NCBI RefSeq assembly: GCF_900765565.1
Contig: NZ_CAAFRZ010000104.1
Location: 1 to 9,404, forward strand
Length of the DNA: 9,404 nt
Direction: 5' to 3'
Source: an uncultured Dialister sp.
GTDB lineage: Bacteria > Bacillota > Negativicutes > Veillonellales > Dialisteraceae
Made by a program: the position numbers and the translations under genes. Positions 1 to 4,925 of the stretch are shown in pieces; the first letter of the stretch is position 1, and each line of letters starts with the position of its first letter. The notes beneath the pieces are model-generated. The model saw only the letters and a program-made list of their open reading frames with translations, was not told the origin of the DNA and made no database searches.

Positions 1-87
1 ATGCGAAAACTAAAGAACCGCCGTATACCGAACGGTACGTACGGTGGTGTGAGAGGTCGGCGGGCCGAAGCCCGCCTCCTACTCGAT
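1..87 (+). mobile_element. 3' end of a group II intron (domains V and VI), probably class C
   Basis: Positions 17-48 fold as a group II domain V. The lower helix ACCGCCGTA (17-25) pairs with TACGGTGGT (40-48) with one G-T wobble, a two-base CG bulge lies at 38-39, and a short upper helix is capped by GAAC. The catalytic triad position reads CGC (19-21), the variant known from class C introns. Domain VI follows: GGCGGGC (59-65), loop CGAA, GCCCGCC (70-76), with flanking GAG (51-53) and CTC (82-84) and a bulged A at 81 as the likely branch point, six bases before the probable 3' splice end at 87 (...CTCGAT). The reverse transcriptase/maturase ORF would lie to the left of the window; a TAA at 11-13 could be its stop. 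The class assignment rests on the triad and layout only. Confidence 0.8.
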
Positions 88-132
88 GTCCCCCCCCCTG
101 GGACTGCATATTGACCGGCAGTCTAAAAAAGC

Positions 133-161
133 TTGCTTTCTCCTTCTGAATTGCATATAAT
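133..161 (+). promoter_or_regulatory. promoter of the first nitroreductase gene
   Basis: TTGCTT (133-138), a 17-base spacer and a perfect TATAAT (156-161) make a good sigma-70/SigA-type promoter. Transcription would start near 168-171, so the GTG at 171 would sit on the transcript's first bases with no room for a ribosome site. This supports the GTG at 210 as the true start. Confidence 0.65.
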
Positions 162-209
162 TTCATTTATGTGACTGTAAAAACTCATAGGGAGAAAGGA
201 ACCATTACT

Positions 210-860
210 GTGATTGAAGCCATTTATAAAAGAAGAAGTATCCGCCATTTCCTCCAGAAACCCATTCCCAAAGAGGATATGGACCAGATCCTGGAAGCCG
301 GCATGTGGGCACCGTCTGAAAAGAATGCGCAGCCCTGGAAATTTATCGTAGTCCGGGGCAGCGAACGGAAGGCCATGGTGAAACGGCTGAAGGAAGGGAT
401 CATGAAAAATCGGAAAGGCGAGGAAGGCGCCATTTTCGGCAAGAAATATGAGAAGTTCATTCCTTCCGCTATTTATACGGCCCGGGTTCTGGAACAGGCG
501 CCGGTCATCGTATTCGTGCTGAATACGAAGGGCCTGGACCTTCATAAGGACTATCCGAAAGACCTGTACCTGATGGAACTGGCAGACGTGCAGTCCATCA
601 GCGCCGCCATCCAGAATATGTGCCTGGAAGCAGCGGACCGGCATATCGGAAGCCTCTGGACCTGCAACGTCTTCTTTGCCTATGATGAGCTGAAAGAATG
701 GCTCCATGAAGAGGGCGAAATGGTGGCAGCCATCGCTTTCGGCTACACCGATAAGGAAGTGCGTCCGATGCCGAGGAAGCCGCTGGAAGAAGTGGTGGAA
801 TACCGCGGCGACTATCCGGAAGAATGGAAAGAAATGTTGGCAGCAGAAAATAAAGAGTAG
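210..860 (+). CDS. nitroreductase family protein (FMN-dependent), copy 1
   Basis: This encodes an FMN-binding nitroreductase-fold oxidoreductase of 216 residues, a usual family length. Such enzymes are cytoplasmic homodimers that use NAD(P)H to reduce nitro compounds, quinones or flavin-like substrates; the actual substrate cannot be told from sequence. The visible FMN-contact motifs are KRRSIR (7-12), GMWAPSEKNAQPW (31-43), the helix beginning DVQSISAAIQN (126-136), and GSLW (147-150) followed by NVFFAY. I place the start at GTG 210 because GGGAG/AAAGGA (190-200) lies 9 bases upstream and the family normally begins just before the EAIYKRRS motif. An in-frame GTG at 171 lacks a ribosome site and coincides with the predicted transcription start. 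The gene is monocistronic, with its own promoter and terminator. A clear paralogue lies at 1443-2033; this copy has a longer middle and an extra tail of about 15 residues. Confidence 0.93.
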   Translation: MIEAIYKRRSIRHFLQKPIPKEDMDQILEAGMWAPSEKNAQPWKFIVVRGSERKAMVKRLKEGIMKNRKGEEGAIFGKKYEKFIPSAIYTARVLEQAPVIVFVLNTKGLDLHKDYPKDLYLMELADVQSISAAIQNMCLEAADRHIGSLWTCNVFFAYDELKEWLHEEGEMVAAIAFGYTDKEVRPMPRKPLEEVVEYRGDYPEEWKEMLAAENKE

Positions 861-867
861 CAGAAGG

Positions 868-891
868 GTCCCGGGAAACCGGGGCTTTTTT
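868..891 (+). terminator. Rho-independent terminator of nitroreductase copy 1
   Basis: GTCCCGG (868-874), loop GAAA and CCGGGGC (879-885), followed by six T (886-891), start 8 bases after the stop codon. The stem has one G-T pair. Confidence 0.88.
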
Positions 892-1385
892 GGCTGCAGC
901 CCTGTCCTTTATCCAGAAGGCTGCATGGTTGGGAAAGAATTGAAGCCCTGTGGCTGCGCCGCAAGGGAGACGTCAGACGATCAGACATGCAGAAGTCAGA
1001 CCGGACCAGCCTGCGGCGCATCCAATCGCTAACATCCGTCGCTCTTTCCATCCATCCTGCGCCTTTGGCGCGCCATTTTTCTAAGGAGCTGCATGGCTGG
1101 GGATAGTCTGACATGGAGACTTTTTACTTTTGTGAAAATAACCGTAAAAATGTGCCCCCTTAGAGAAGGGGGGCAGCCCAAAGGGCAAGGGATGGATCCG
1201 TCTCACAGAGGTGGAATCTCCTGGCAGGCTGAAAGGTGTTTTTGTCGCAAAGCGGCAGTCCAGCTCAAGGTTCAAAGCTTGTGACTCTATCCGCCAGCAC
1301 CGAATCCTGTAAACAAATTAGCGGTGCGTCCCAATTTGTGCGACGTACTGCTCCCTTTTCCTCAGCGGAGAGGGAAAAAACGGTG
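892..1385. other. gene-free spacer rich in short inverted repeats
   Basis: I see no convincing gene in this stretch: the small open frames lack ribosome sites and recognisable motifs. It holds several inverted repeats. A perfect 9-bp pair TGCGCCGCA (955-963) and TGCGGCGCA (1012-1020) brackets repeated GTCAGAC words (972-978, 995-1001, with ATCAGAC at 980-986); the inverse GTCTGAC is at 1106-1112. GCGCC-TTT-GGCGC (1059-1071) is followed after three bases by ATTTTT, so it may be a weak terminator. Two adjacent hairpins lie at 1154-1186. A perfect 7-bp pair ACAAATT (1313-1319) and AATTTGT (1333-1339) lies about 50 bases upstream of the next gene's -10 box. The stretch resembles dispersed intergenic repeat elements or remnants rather than coding DNA. 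Confidence 0.6.
1154..1186. repeat. double-hairpin, dispersed-repeat-like element
   Basis: GCCCCCTT (1154-1161), loop AGAG and AAGGGGGGC (1166-1174; one extra G) form one strong hairpin. GCCC-AAA-GGGC (1176-1186) forms a second directly after it. Two consecutive GC-rich hairpins with no T-run look like a REP/MITE-type intergenic repeat rather than a terminator. Whether it is repeated elsewhere in the genome cannot be seen here. Confidence 0.45.
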
Positions 1386-1391
1386 TATAAT
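1386..1391 (+). promoter_or_regulatory. -10 box for nitroreductase copy 2
   Basis: A perfect TATAAT lies 52 bases upstream of the ATG at 1443. The matching -35 position (around 1362-1368) reads close to CAGCGG and is poor, so the promoter may need an activator or be weak. The inverted repeat ACAAATT/AATTTGT at 1313-1339 lies upstream and could be a regulator site. Confidence 0.5.
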
Positions 1392-1442
1392 AAAAGAGAT
1401 ATAAAAAACAGGTGATAAAAACGCAGGAAAGGTGGAAATACT

Positions 1443-2033
1443 ATGTTTAATCCGATTTTCAAGAGAAGAAGTGTACGTTTCTTCAAGGATACCGACATTT
1501 CCAAGGTAGACATGCGGGAAATCCTCCGGGCCGGCATGTGGGCGCCGTCTGCCAAGAACCGGCAGCCCTGGAAATTCATCGTGGTCAAGGGAGACAGCAA
1601 GAAGGAAGCCCTGGACCTCATGGAAAAGGGAATCGAAAAATCCGAGAAGGGGGAAGGAGTCCTGGCAGGAGCTCCGGAACTCTACACCAATGCACGGTTC
1701 ACCCTGCGCTGCATGGCGGAAGCACCGGTCCTTGTGTTCGTAGTGAATCCCAATGGCCGTCCGCTGACAGACAACTGGACAACCGCTGAAAAGATCCATG
1801 AACTTTCCGACGTGCAGGCCATCGGTGCCGCTGCGGAAAACATGGCACTCCAGGCAACCACCATGGGTATCGGAAGCCTTTGGATCGGCAATGTGTTCTT
1901 TGCCTATGAGGAACTCCATGAATGGCTGGGTGAGGGGGAAATGGTACTGGCCATGTCCTTTGGCTATCCGAACCACCATCCCTGCCCCCTGGCAAGAAAG
2001 AGCGAAGAAGAAGTCATCGAAGTCCGGGACTGA
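1443..2033 (+). CDS. nitroreductase family protein (FMN-dependent), copy 2
   Basis: This is a 196-residue nitroreductase-fold flavoprotein, expected to be a cytoplasmic FMN-dependent NAD(P)H oxidoreductase of unknown substrate. The FMN-site motifs match copy 1 position for position at the N-terminus: KRRSVR (7-12), GMWAPSAKNRQPW (31-43), DVQAIGAAAENM (123-134) and GSLW (144-147) followed by NVFFAYEEL. The ATG at 1443 is well supported by AGGAAAGGTGG (1425-1435), seven bases upstream. The two copies are clearly paralogues, most alike in the first 50 residues and around GSLW; copy 2 is shorter in the middle and at the C-terminus. It has its own -10 box and a terminator just after the stop, so the pair is not one operon. 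Function by family is sure; specificity is not. Confidence 0.94.
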   Translation: MFNPIFKRRSVRFFKDTDISKVDMREILRAGMWAPSAKNRQPWKFIVVKGDSKKEALDLMEKGIEKSEKGEGVLAGAPELYTNARFTLRCMAEAPVLVFVVNPNGRPLTDNWTTAEKIHELSDVQAIGAAAENMALQATTMGIGSLWIGNVFFAYEELHEWLGEGEMVLAMSFGYPNHHPCPLARKSEEEVIEVRD

Positions 2034-2037
2034 CAAT

Positions 2038-2068
2038 AAAAAAGACGCTGCGAAGGCAGCGCTTTTTT
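2038..2068. terminator. bidirectional terminator between convergent genes
   Basis: Six A (2038-2043), stem CGCTGC (2046-2051), loop GAAG, GCAGCG (2056-2061), then C and six T (2063-2068). It ends nitroreductase copy 2 on the plus strand. The A-run gives it a T-run on the minus strand too, so it can also stop transcripts of the MCE-protein unit, about 100 bases beyond that gene's stop. Confidence 0.88.
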
Positions 2069-2164
2069 ATTGCTGAAAGCCGGCAGGCCGGCCAATCTGC
2101 GGCAGCTGCCGATTTACGGGCAGAGCCATTGGGGCGGGAGCGGCTTTCCTGTCAGGCATTTTTC

Positions 2165-2644
2165 TCAGTCCTGCTTTTTTAATTCTTCCATACTCTGCTG
2201 CATGCTCTTTGCGGTATCCAGCAGGTGGCCCGCCTTGGTCATGAGCTTATCCATGCGGTCACTCCTGTATTCCTGCACCGTCATGCCATCGGAAAGGGGC
2301 GTGGACCCGGGACGGCCTCCGGAAATTTTCACGTACAGGTCTCCGACCACCCCATTCGTGTCAATGGTGAACCGGGCATCCTGGGGAATGACCGCGGTCT
2401 TTTTGATATCCATATCCAGGATAGCCTTACCCCCTTCTATCCGGATTTTCCGGACATTGCCCACATAGACGCCGGCATAGAGGACCTGCGCATTTTCACG
2501 AATTCCCTGGGCGTTGTCGAAGACAGCGTGAATCTCATAGGTGTGCCGGTGGAAAAGGCGGGAAGGGGATGCAAAGAGTCCCACAGCCCCTATCATAAGG
2601 GCCAGGAAAAATACGGCGATTCCTATTTTTGTTTCCCTGCTCAT
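2165..2644 (-). CDS. MCE-domain (MlaD-type) membrane-anchored lipid-transport protein
   Basis: This encodes 159 residues with one N-terminal membrane anchor (about 8-25) followed by a single MCE domain (about 36-110). The domain is recognisable from FDNAQGIRENAQVLYAGVYVG (42-62, the G.....VL..GV.VG pattern) and the VGDLYVKISGG strand (100-110). The C-terminal 128-157 is a predicted amphipathic helix. In the family, MCE domains form periplasmic hexamers that carry lipids between the inner and outer membranes with an MlaE permease and MlaF ATPase, so this protein implies a diderm envelope. No permease or ATPase gene is present here. The ATG at 2644 has AAGGAG (complement of 2652-2657) seven bases upstream. 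It lies 51 bases downstream of the membrane-protein gene on the same strand, probably co-transcribed; a small hairpin sits in that gap. Its substrate and partners are unknown. Confidence 0.87.
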   Translation of the reverse strand: MSRETKIGIAVFFLALMIGAVGLFASPSRLFHRHTYEIHAVFDNAQGIRENAQVLYAGVYVGNVRKIRIEGGKAILDMDIKKTAVIPQDARFTIDTNGVVGDLYVKISGGRPGSTPLSDGMTVQEYRSDRMDKLMTKAGHLLDTAKSMQQSMEELKKQD

Positions 2645-2695
2645 GGTCAGACTCCTTGCTGTAAAATTTGGTTACTCCCTTCCGGGGAGGGAAAA

Positions 2696-3355
2696 TCAGA
2701 TGTTCATCTGCTCTCCATAGTCATCGATAAAAGGAATTTCCCGGGCCCTGAGAAATTTCCGGAGGGTCAGATAGTCTTCCAGACGGAGCTCCATGCCTTC
2801 CAGAAGGTAATGGCCATCCTTTCCTTTGATGTAGAGGGAAGGGGTGTTGGTTGTGATGGCCCGGCCATGATGGAAATAAAATCCCCATTCCTCCCTGGGT
2901 GATCCGTCGCGGCGGCGGACAAGGGCGACTTCCCTGGCATCCTGCCAATCGGTGGTGACCTGCTCCCCGTCCATGGTATATACCAGGAGGCCATAGGGCT
3001 GGTGGATTTCAAAGGCCTGGTGCTCCTGTCGATGCAGGCGGTATGCCGAATACAGGAAGGGCGCTTCTATGAGGACCAGAATAAAAATCCCCAGACAAAG
3101 ATACAGAAAGGAACGGAAGGACCGGGGCCAGAAGAGGACCAGGTAAATCAGGAAAAAATATAATATGATGATACACAGGGTATCCAGATATCCAATTCTC
3201 CGAGGGCGGACAGGCCAAATCCGGGGTGGGTCAGTGATGCGGGGAAGAAGGGCCTTCACCCTGTGTCGGATAAACCAGCGCACAGCACCGGTTGCTTCTG
3301 ACAGGGGTATGGCGATGACAGGGACCATCATCAGGAATATAAACAGGTCTTCCAT
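2696..3355 (-). CDS. membrane protein of unknown function (three predicted helices)
   Basis: I do not recognise this 219-residue protein. Three hydrophobic segments are visible: about 3-19, 57-76 (starting LDTLCIIILYFFLIYLVLFW) and 82-104. A basic, proline-rich stretch lies between the first two (29-53) and a soluble C-terminal part covers 105-219. The soluble part reads as short beta strands (LLVYTMDGEQVTTDW, EWGFYFHHGRAITT, PSLYIKG), then a helix and a short tail. That pattern could suit a small beta-barrel of the bacterial PH/YcxB type, but this is a guess. The ATG at 3355 has GGAGG (complement of 3362-3366) six bases upstream. It is the first gene of a unit with the MCE protein and may therefore act in the envelope. 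Confidence 0.75.
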   Translation of the reverse strand: MEDLFIFLMMVPVIAIPLSEATGAVRWFIRHRVKALLPRITDPPRIWPVRPRRIGYLDTLCIIILYFFLIYLVLFWPRSFRSFLYLCLGIFILVLIEAPFLYSAYRLHRQEHQAFEIHQPYGLLVYTMDGEQVTTDWQDAREVALVRRRDGSPREEWGFYFHHGRAITTNTPSLYIKGKDGHYLLEGMELRLEDYLTLRKFLRAREIPFIDDYGEQMNI

Positions 3356-3396
3356 AGGCCACCTCCCCGGGCTGGACCAATTCTTAATTTATGTAT

Positions 3397-3402
3397 ATCA
3401 TA
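3397..3402 (-). promoter_or_regulatory. possible -10 box for the membrane protein / MCE unit
   Basis: TATGAT on the minus strand (complement of 3397-3402) lies about 42 bases upstream of the ATG in an A/T-rich patch. I see no good -35 box at 16-18 bases, so this is tentative. Confidence 0.35.
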
Positions 3403-3527
3403 CCATGAACGGGAAAGGCTGGGGCAGCGGTTTGGCAGGCTGACCCGGCAAGAGCACGGGCACTTTGTCCGTGGGTGTACGATGCCGCCTCGGTCGGGAC
3501 AGCTTTTCCGGCAGCCATGGGGACCAT

Positions 3528-3562
3528 AAAAAAAGAGCAGCGTCGAATCACTGCTCTTTTTT
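3528..3562. terminator. bidirectional terminator after the universal stress gene pair
   Basis: Seven A plus GAGCAG (3528-3540), a 10-base loop and CTGCTC plus six T (3551-3562) form a long AT-capped stem. On the minus strand it starts 8 bases after the stop of the downstream stress gene. It works in both directions by symmetry. Confidence 0.88.
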
Positions 3563-3570
3563 CCTGTTTT

Positions 3571-4014
3571 TTATTTCACCAGCATCACCGGGCATTTTAC
3601 GTGGTGAATGGTGTAGTAGCTCACACTGCCCATGAACATGGAGGACAGGGAGGTACGACCGCTGGTACCCATGATGATGAGGTCCGGTTTCTCATCTTCC
3701 GCAGTAAGGGCAATCATCACTTCCGGCACCCCCATGAGGAGGTCCTGCTTAATTTTCGTCCCTTCGGGAACGGTTTTCATGAGGCGGGCCAGTACGGCGG
3801 CGCCCTTTTCCTTCAGGGGACTGGTATCATCATTTGATTCTTTCATGTGGATCGTGAAGTCCGGGGAACTCATACTTTCCGCATCGGCCACGTAAATGAC
3901 ATGGATTTCCGCATCGAAGAGGGCGGCAATCTGGAGCCCCTTTTCGAAGGCGTGGGTGGACATTTTCGAATCGTCCACAGGAATCAGAATCTTATGTATT
4001 TCTCTATGAATCAT
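3571..4014 (-). CDS. universal stress protein, UspA family (ATP-binding type), downstream copy
   Basis: This is a single-domain universal stress protein of 147 residues, the usual family size. These are cytoplasmic dimers linked to stress and energy-limitation responses, and one class binds ATP. The ATP-binding signature G-2X-G-9X-G-S/T is intact: G116, G119, G129, S130 in GTSGRTSLSSMFMGS. The nucleotide-contact aspartate in KILIPVD is D14, and the C-terminal strand CPVMLVK is typical. I chose the ATG at 4014 because AGAAGGG (complement of 4021-4027) is six bases upstream and KILIPVD then sits near the start; an upstream in-frame ATG at 4059 would add 15 non-family residues. It lies 78 bases downstream of a paralogue and is probably co-transcribed with it. 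Its physiological role is unknown. Confidence 0.93.
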   Translation of the reverse strand: MIHREIHKILIPVDDSKMSTHAFEKGLQIAALFDAEIHVIYVADAESMSSPDFTIHMKESNDDTSPLKEKGAAVLARLMKTVPEGTKIKQDLLMGVPEVMIALTAEDEKPDLIIMGTSGRTSLSSMFMGSVSYYTIHHVKCPVMLVK

Positions 4015-4030
4015 AAAAATCCCTTCTTTC

Positions 4031-4075
4031 TGCAGGAAAGAAACCTCTTTTCCCTGCACCTGCCGGCGTGCCGGC
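4031..4075 (-). other. two hairpins between the stress genes
   Basis: TGCAGGAAAGA (4031-4041) pairs with TCTTTTCCCTGCA (4046-4058) with two single-base bulges, and GCCGGC-GT-GCCGGC (4062-4075) forms a second stem. Neither is followed by a T-run on the minus strand. An RNA processing or stability site between the two cistrons is more likely than full termination, though partial attenuation of the second gene is possible. Confidence 0.5.
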
Positions 4076-4092
4076 TTATGGACTCTATGGAT

Positions 4093-4521
4093 TTACTTTA
4101 CGATAAGGACCGGGCATTTGGCATGGTGCACGGTGTAATGGCTCACGCTGCCCATGACAAAGGAGGAAACGGAACCTTTGCCGCTGTTGCCCATGACGAT
4201 GAGGTCCACCTCTTCCGCCTCTGCCGTGCGGATGATGGAGGATCCCGGAACGCCGATATTTACGATCTGGCGGACTTTCACATCCTCCGGTGCATCATTG
4301 GCGTAGAGGGCAAGGGTATCTTCCCCTCTCTTCTTGATGGAGGTGGTGTCCGATTCTGCCAGGCTTACCCGGTATACCGGATAAATGAGGGTATCCGCAT
4401 CCACCACGTAGAGCAGGATCACTTCGGCCCCTGTCTTTTCCGCGAAGGCGCAGGCATAGGAAAAGGCCCTTTCTGACGGGTCAGAACCATCAACGGGAAC
4501 AAGTATCTTTTTGATCTCCAT
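4093..4521 (-). CDS. universal stress protein, UspA family (ATP-binding type), upstream copy
   Basis: This 142-residue single-domain universal stress protein is a cytoplasmic, probably ATP-binding dimer. The signature G-2X-G-9X-G-S is intact at G111, G114, G124, S125 (GNSGKGSVSSFVMGS), and KKILVPVDGS (4-13) gives the nucleotide-contact D11. It ends CPVLIVK, almost like its neighbour, so the two are clearly tandem duplicates that have diverged in the middle. The ATG at 4521 is fixed by a consensus AAGGAGGT (complement of 4528-4535) six bases upstream; in-frame sequence further upstream to 4569 is not family-like. It is first in the transcript, read from an extended -10 promoter about 47 bases upstream, and is followed after 78 bases by the second copy. 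Confidence 0.94.
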   Translation of the reverse strand: MEIKKILVPVDGSDPSERAFSYACAFAEKTGAEVILLYVVDADTLIYPVYRVSLAESDTTSIKKRGEDTLALYANDAPEDVKVRQIVNIGVPGSSIIRTAEAEEVDLIVMGNSGKGSVSSFVMGSVSHYTVHHAKCPVLIVK

Positions 4522-4567
4522 AATAAGACCTCCTTCGGGTGATTTCTTCCCATAATCTTCTAACCTC

Positions 4568-4576
4568 ATTATAACA
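4568..4576 (-). promoter_or_regulatory. extended -10 promoter of the stress gene pair
   Basis: On the minus strand the sequence reads TGTTATAAT: an extended -10 TG, one base, then a perfect TATAAT (complement of 4568-4573). The -35 position is GC-rich and poor, which is normal for extended -10 promoters. Transcription would start near 4561, giving a leader of about 40 bases. Confidence 0.6.
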
Positions 4577-4634
4577 GATTCCGGGACCGGCGGGGAGGAA
4601 AAGGACCCTGTTTTTCCCTTTCTTTTGGGATTTC

Positions 4635-4670
4635 CCGCCTCCCGGGCCCTGGGCAGGGGAGGCGGTTTTC
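4635..4670 (+). terminator. strong terminator-like hairpin upstream of the McrBC-like operon
   Basis: CCGCCTCCC (4635-4643) pairs perfectly with GGGAGGCGG (4657-4665) across a 13-base loop and is followed by TTTTC, then another T-run at 4675-4680. The T-run is on the plus-strand side only. No plus-strand gene ends nearby, so it either insulates the McrBC-like operon from read-through or acts inside a longer leader. Confidence 0.6.
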
Positions 4671-4692
4671 ATGCTTTTTTCTACCATTGCCG

Positions 4693-4703
4693 TATGATAA
4701 AAT
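4693..4703 (+). promoter_or_regulatory. possible promoter -10 region for the McrBC-like operon
   Basis: An A/T-rich patch contains TATGAT (4693-4698) and TAAAAT (4698-4703); the latter has TTTTTT (4675-4680) 17 bases upstream as a weak -35. This would give a leader of roughly 215 bases. An alternative is TTCCCA (4547-4552), 17 bases, TATAAC (4570-4575), overlapping the stress gene promoter on the other strand. Neither can be settled from sequence. Confidence 0.35.
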
Positions 4704-4707
4704 ATAG

Positions 4708-4900
4708 AAAGTCCAAAGCCTTTTAATTTGGGCTTTTCCGAAAGGAAAATCTTTGGGAGGATCCTGATTCGAATGTTCCGCTGCTCTTTAAGGATTCATG
4801 ATGGAATCGGGATTTCCTTTAAACCGTACAGCCGGTGCGAAACAGATTTCGCAAGCTGGTGGGAGAGTTTCTCTCCATTTGTTACGAAAGAGATTTCGTA
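4708..4900 (+). promoter_or_regulatory. structured leader upstream of the McrBC-like operon
   Basis: Five inverted repeats lie in under 200 bases. AAAGTCCAAA (4708-4717) pairs with TTTGGGCTTT (4727-4736). TTTTCC-GAAA-GGAAAA (4734-4749) shares three bases with the first, so the two exclude each other. GCGAAA-CAGA-TTTCGC is at 4837-4852, GGAGAG-TTT-CTCTCC at 4862-4876, and TACGAAA-GAGA-TTTCGTA at 4883-4900. The third and fifth share the palindrome CGAAASAGATTTCG (S is C or G). They could be RNA hairpins or paired operator sites. I recognise no known riboswitch class. Confidence 0.5.
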
Positions 4901-4925
4901 CATTTTTAGAAAGAAGGAATTTCAT

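Noticed and set aside
103..123. inverted repeat GACTGC/GCAGTC as a terminator after the intron
   Set aside because: It is followed by A rather than T on the plus strand and no T-run exists on the minus side, so termination is not supported.
1266..1281. tRNA T-arm-like CAAG-GTTCAAAG-CTTG
   Set aside because: No acceptor, D or anticodon arms can be found around it, so it is a chance hairpin.
1081..1284. small open frames of about 63-64 residues on both strands in the left spacer
   Set aside because: No ribosome sites or family motifs, and they cross strong hairpins at 1154-1186.
1362..2036. 224-residue minus-strand frame over nitroreductase copy 2
   Set aside because: Shadow frame; the plus-strand gene has family motifs, a ribosome site and a terminator.
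2225..2902. 225-residue plus-strand frame over the MCE and membrane-protein genes
   Set aside because: It spans the boundary of two minus-strand genes with good ribosome sites and has no domain of its own.
4728..4925. in-frame N-terminal extension of the McrB-like protein (TTG 4728 or ATG 4773)
   Set aside because: The ATG at 4926 has a better-spaced AAGGA. The upstream stretch contains five inverted repeats and does not read like protein. ATG 4773 with a distant GGGAGG remains a minor alternative.
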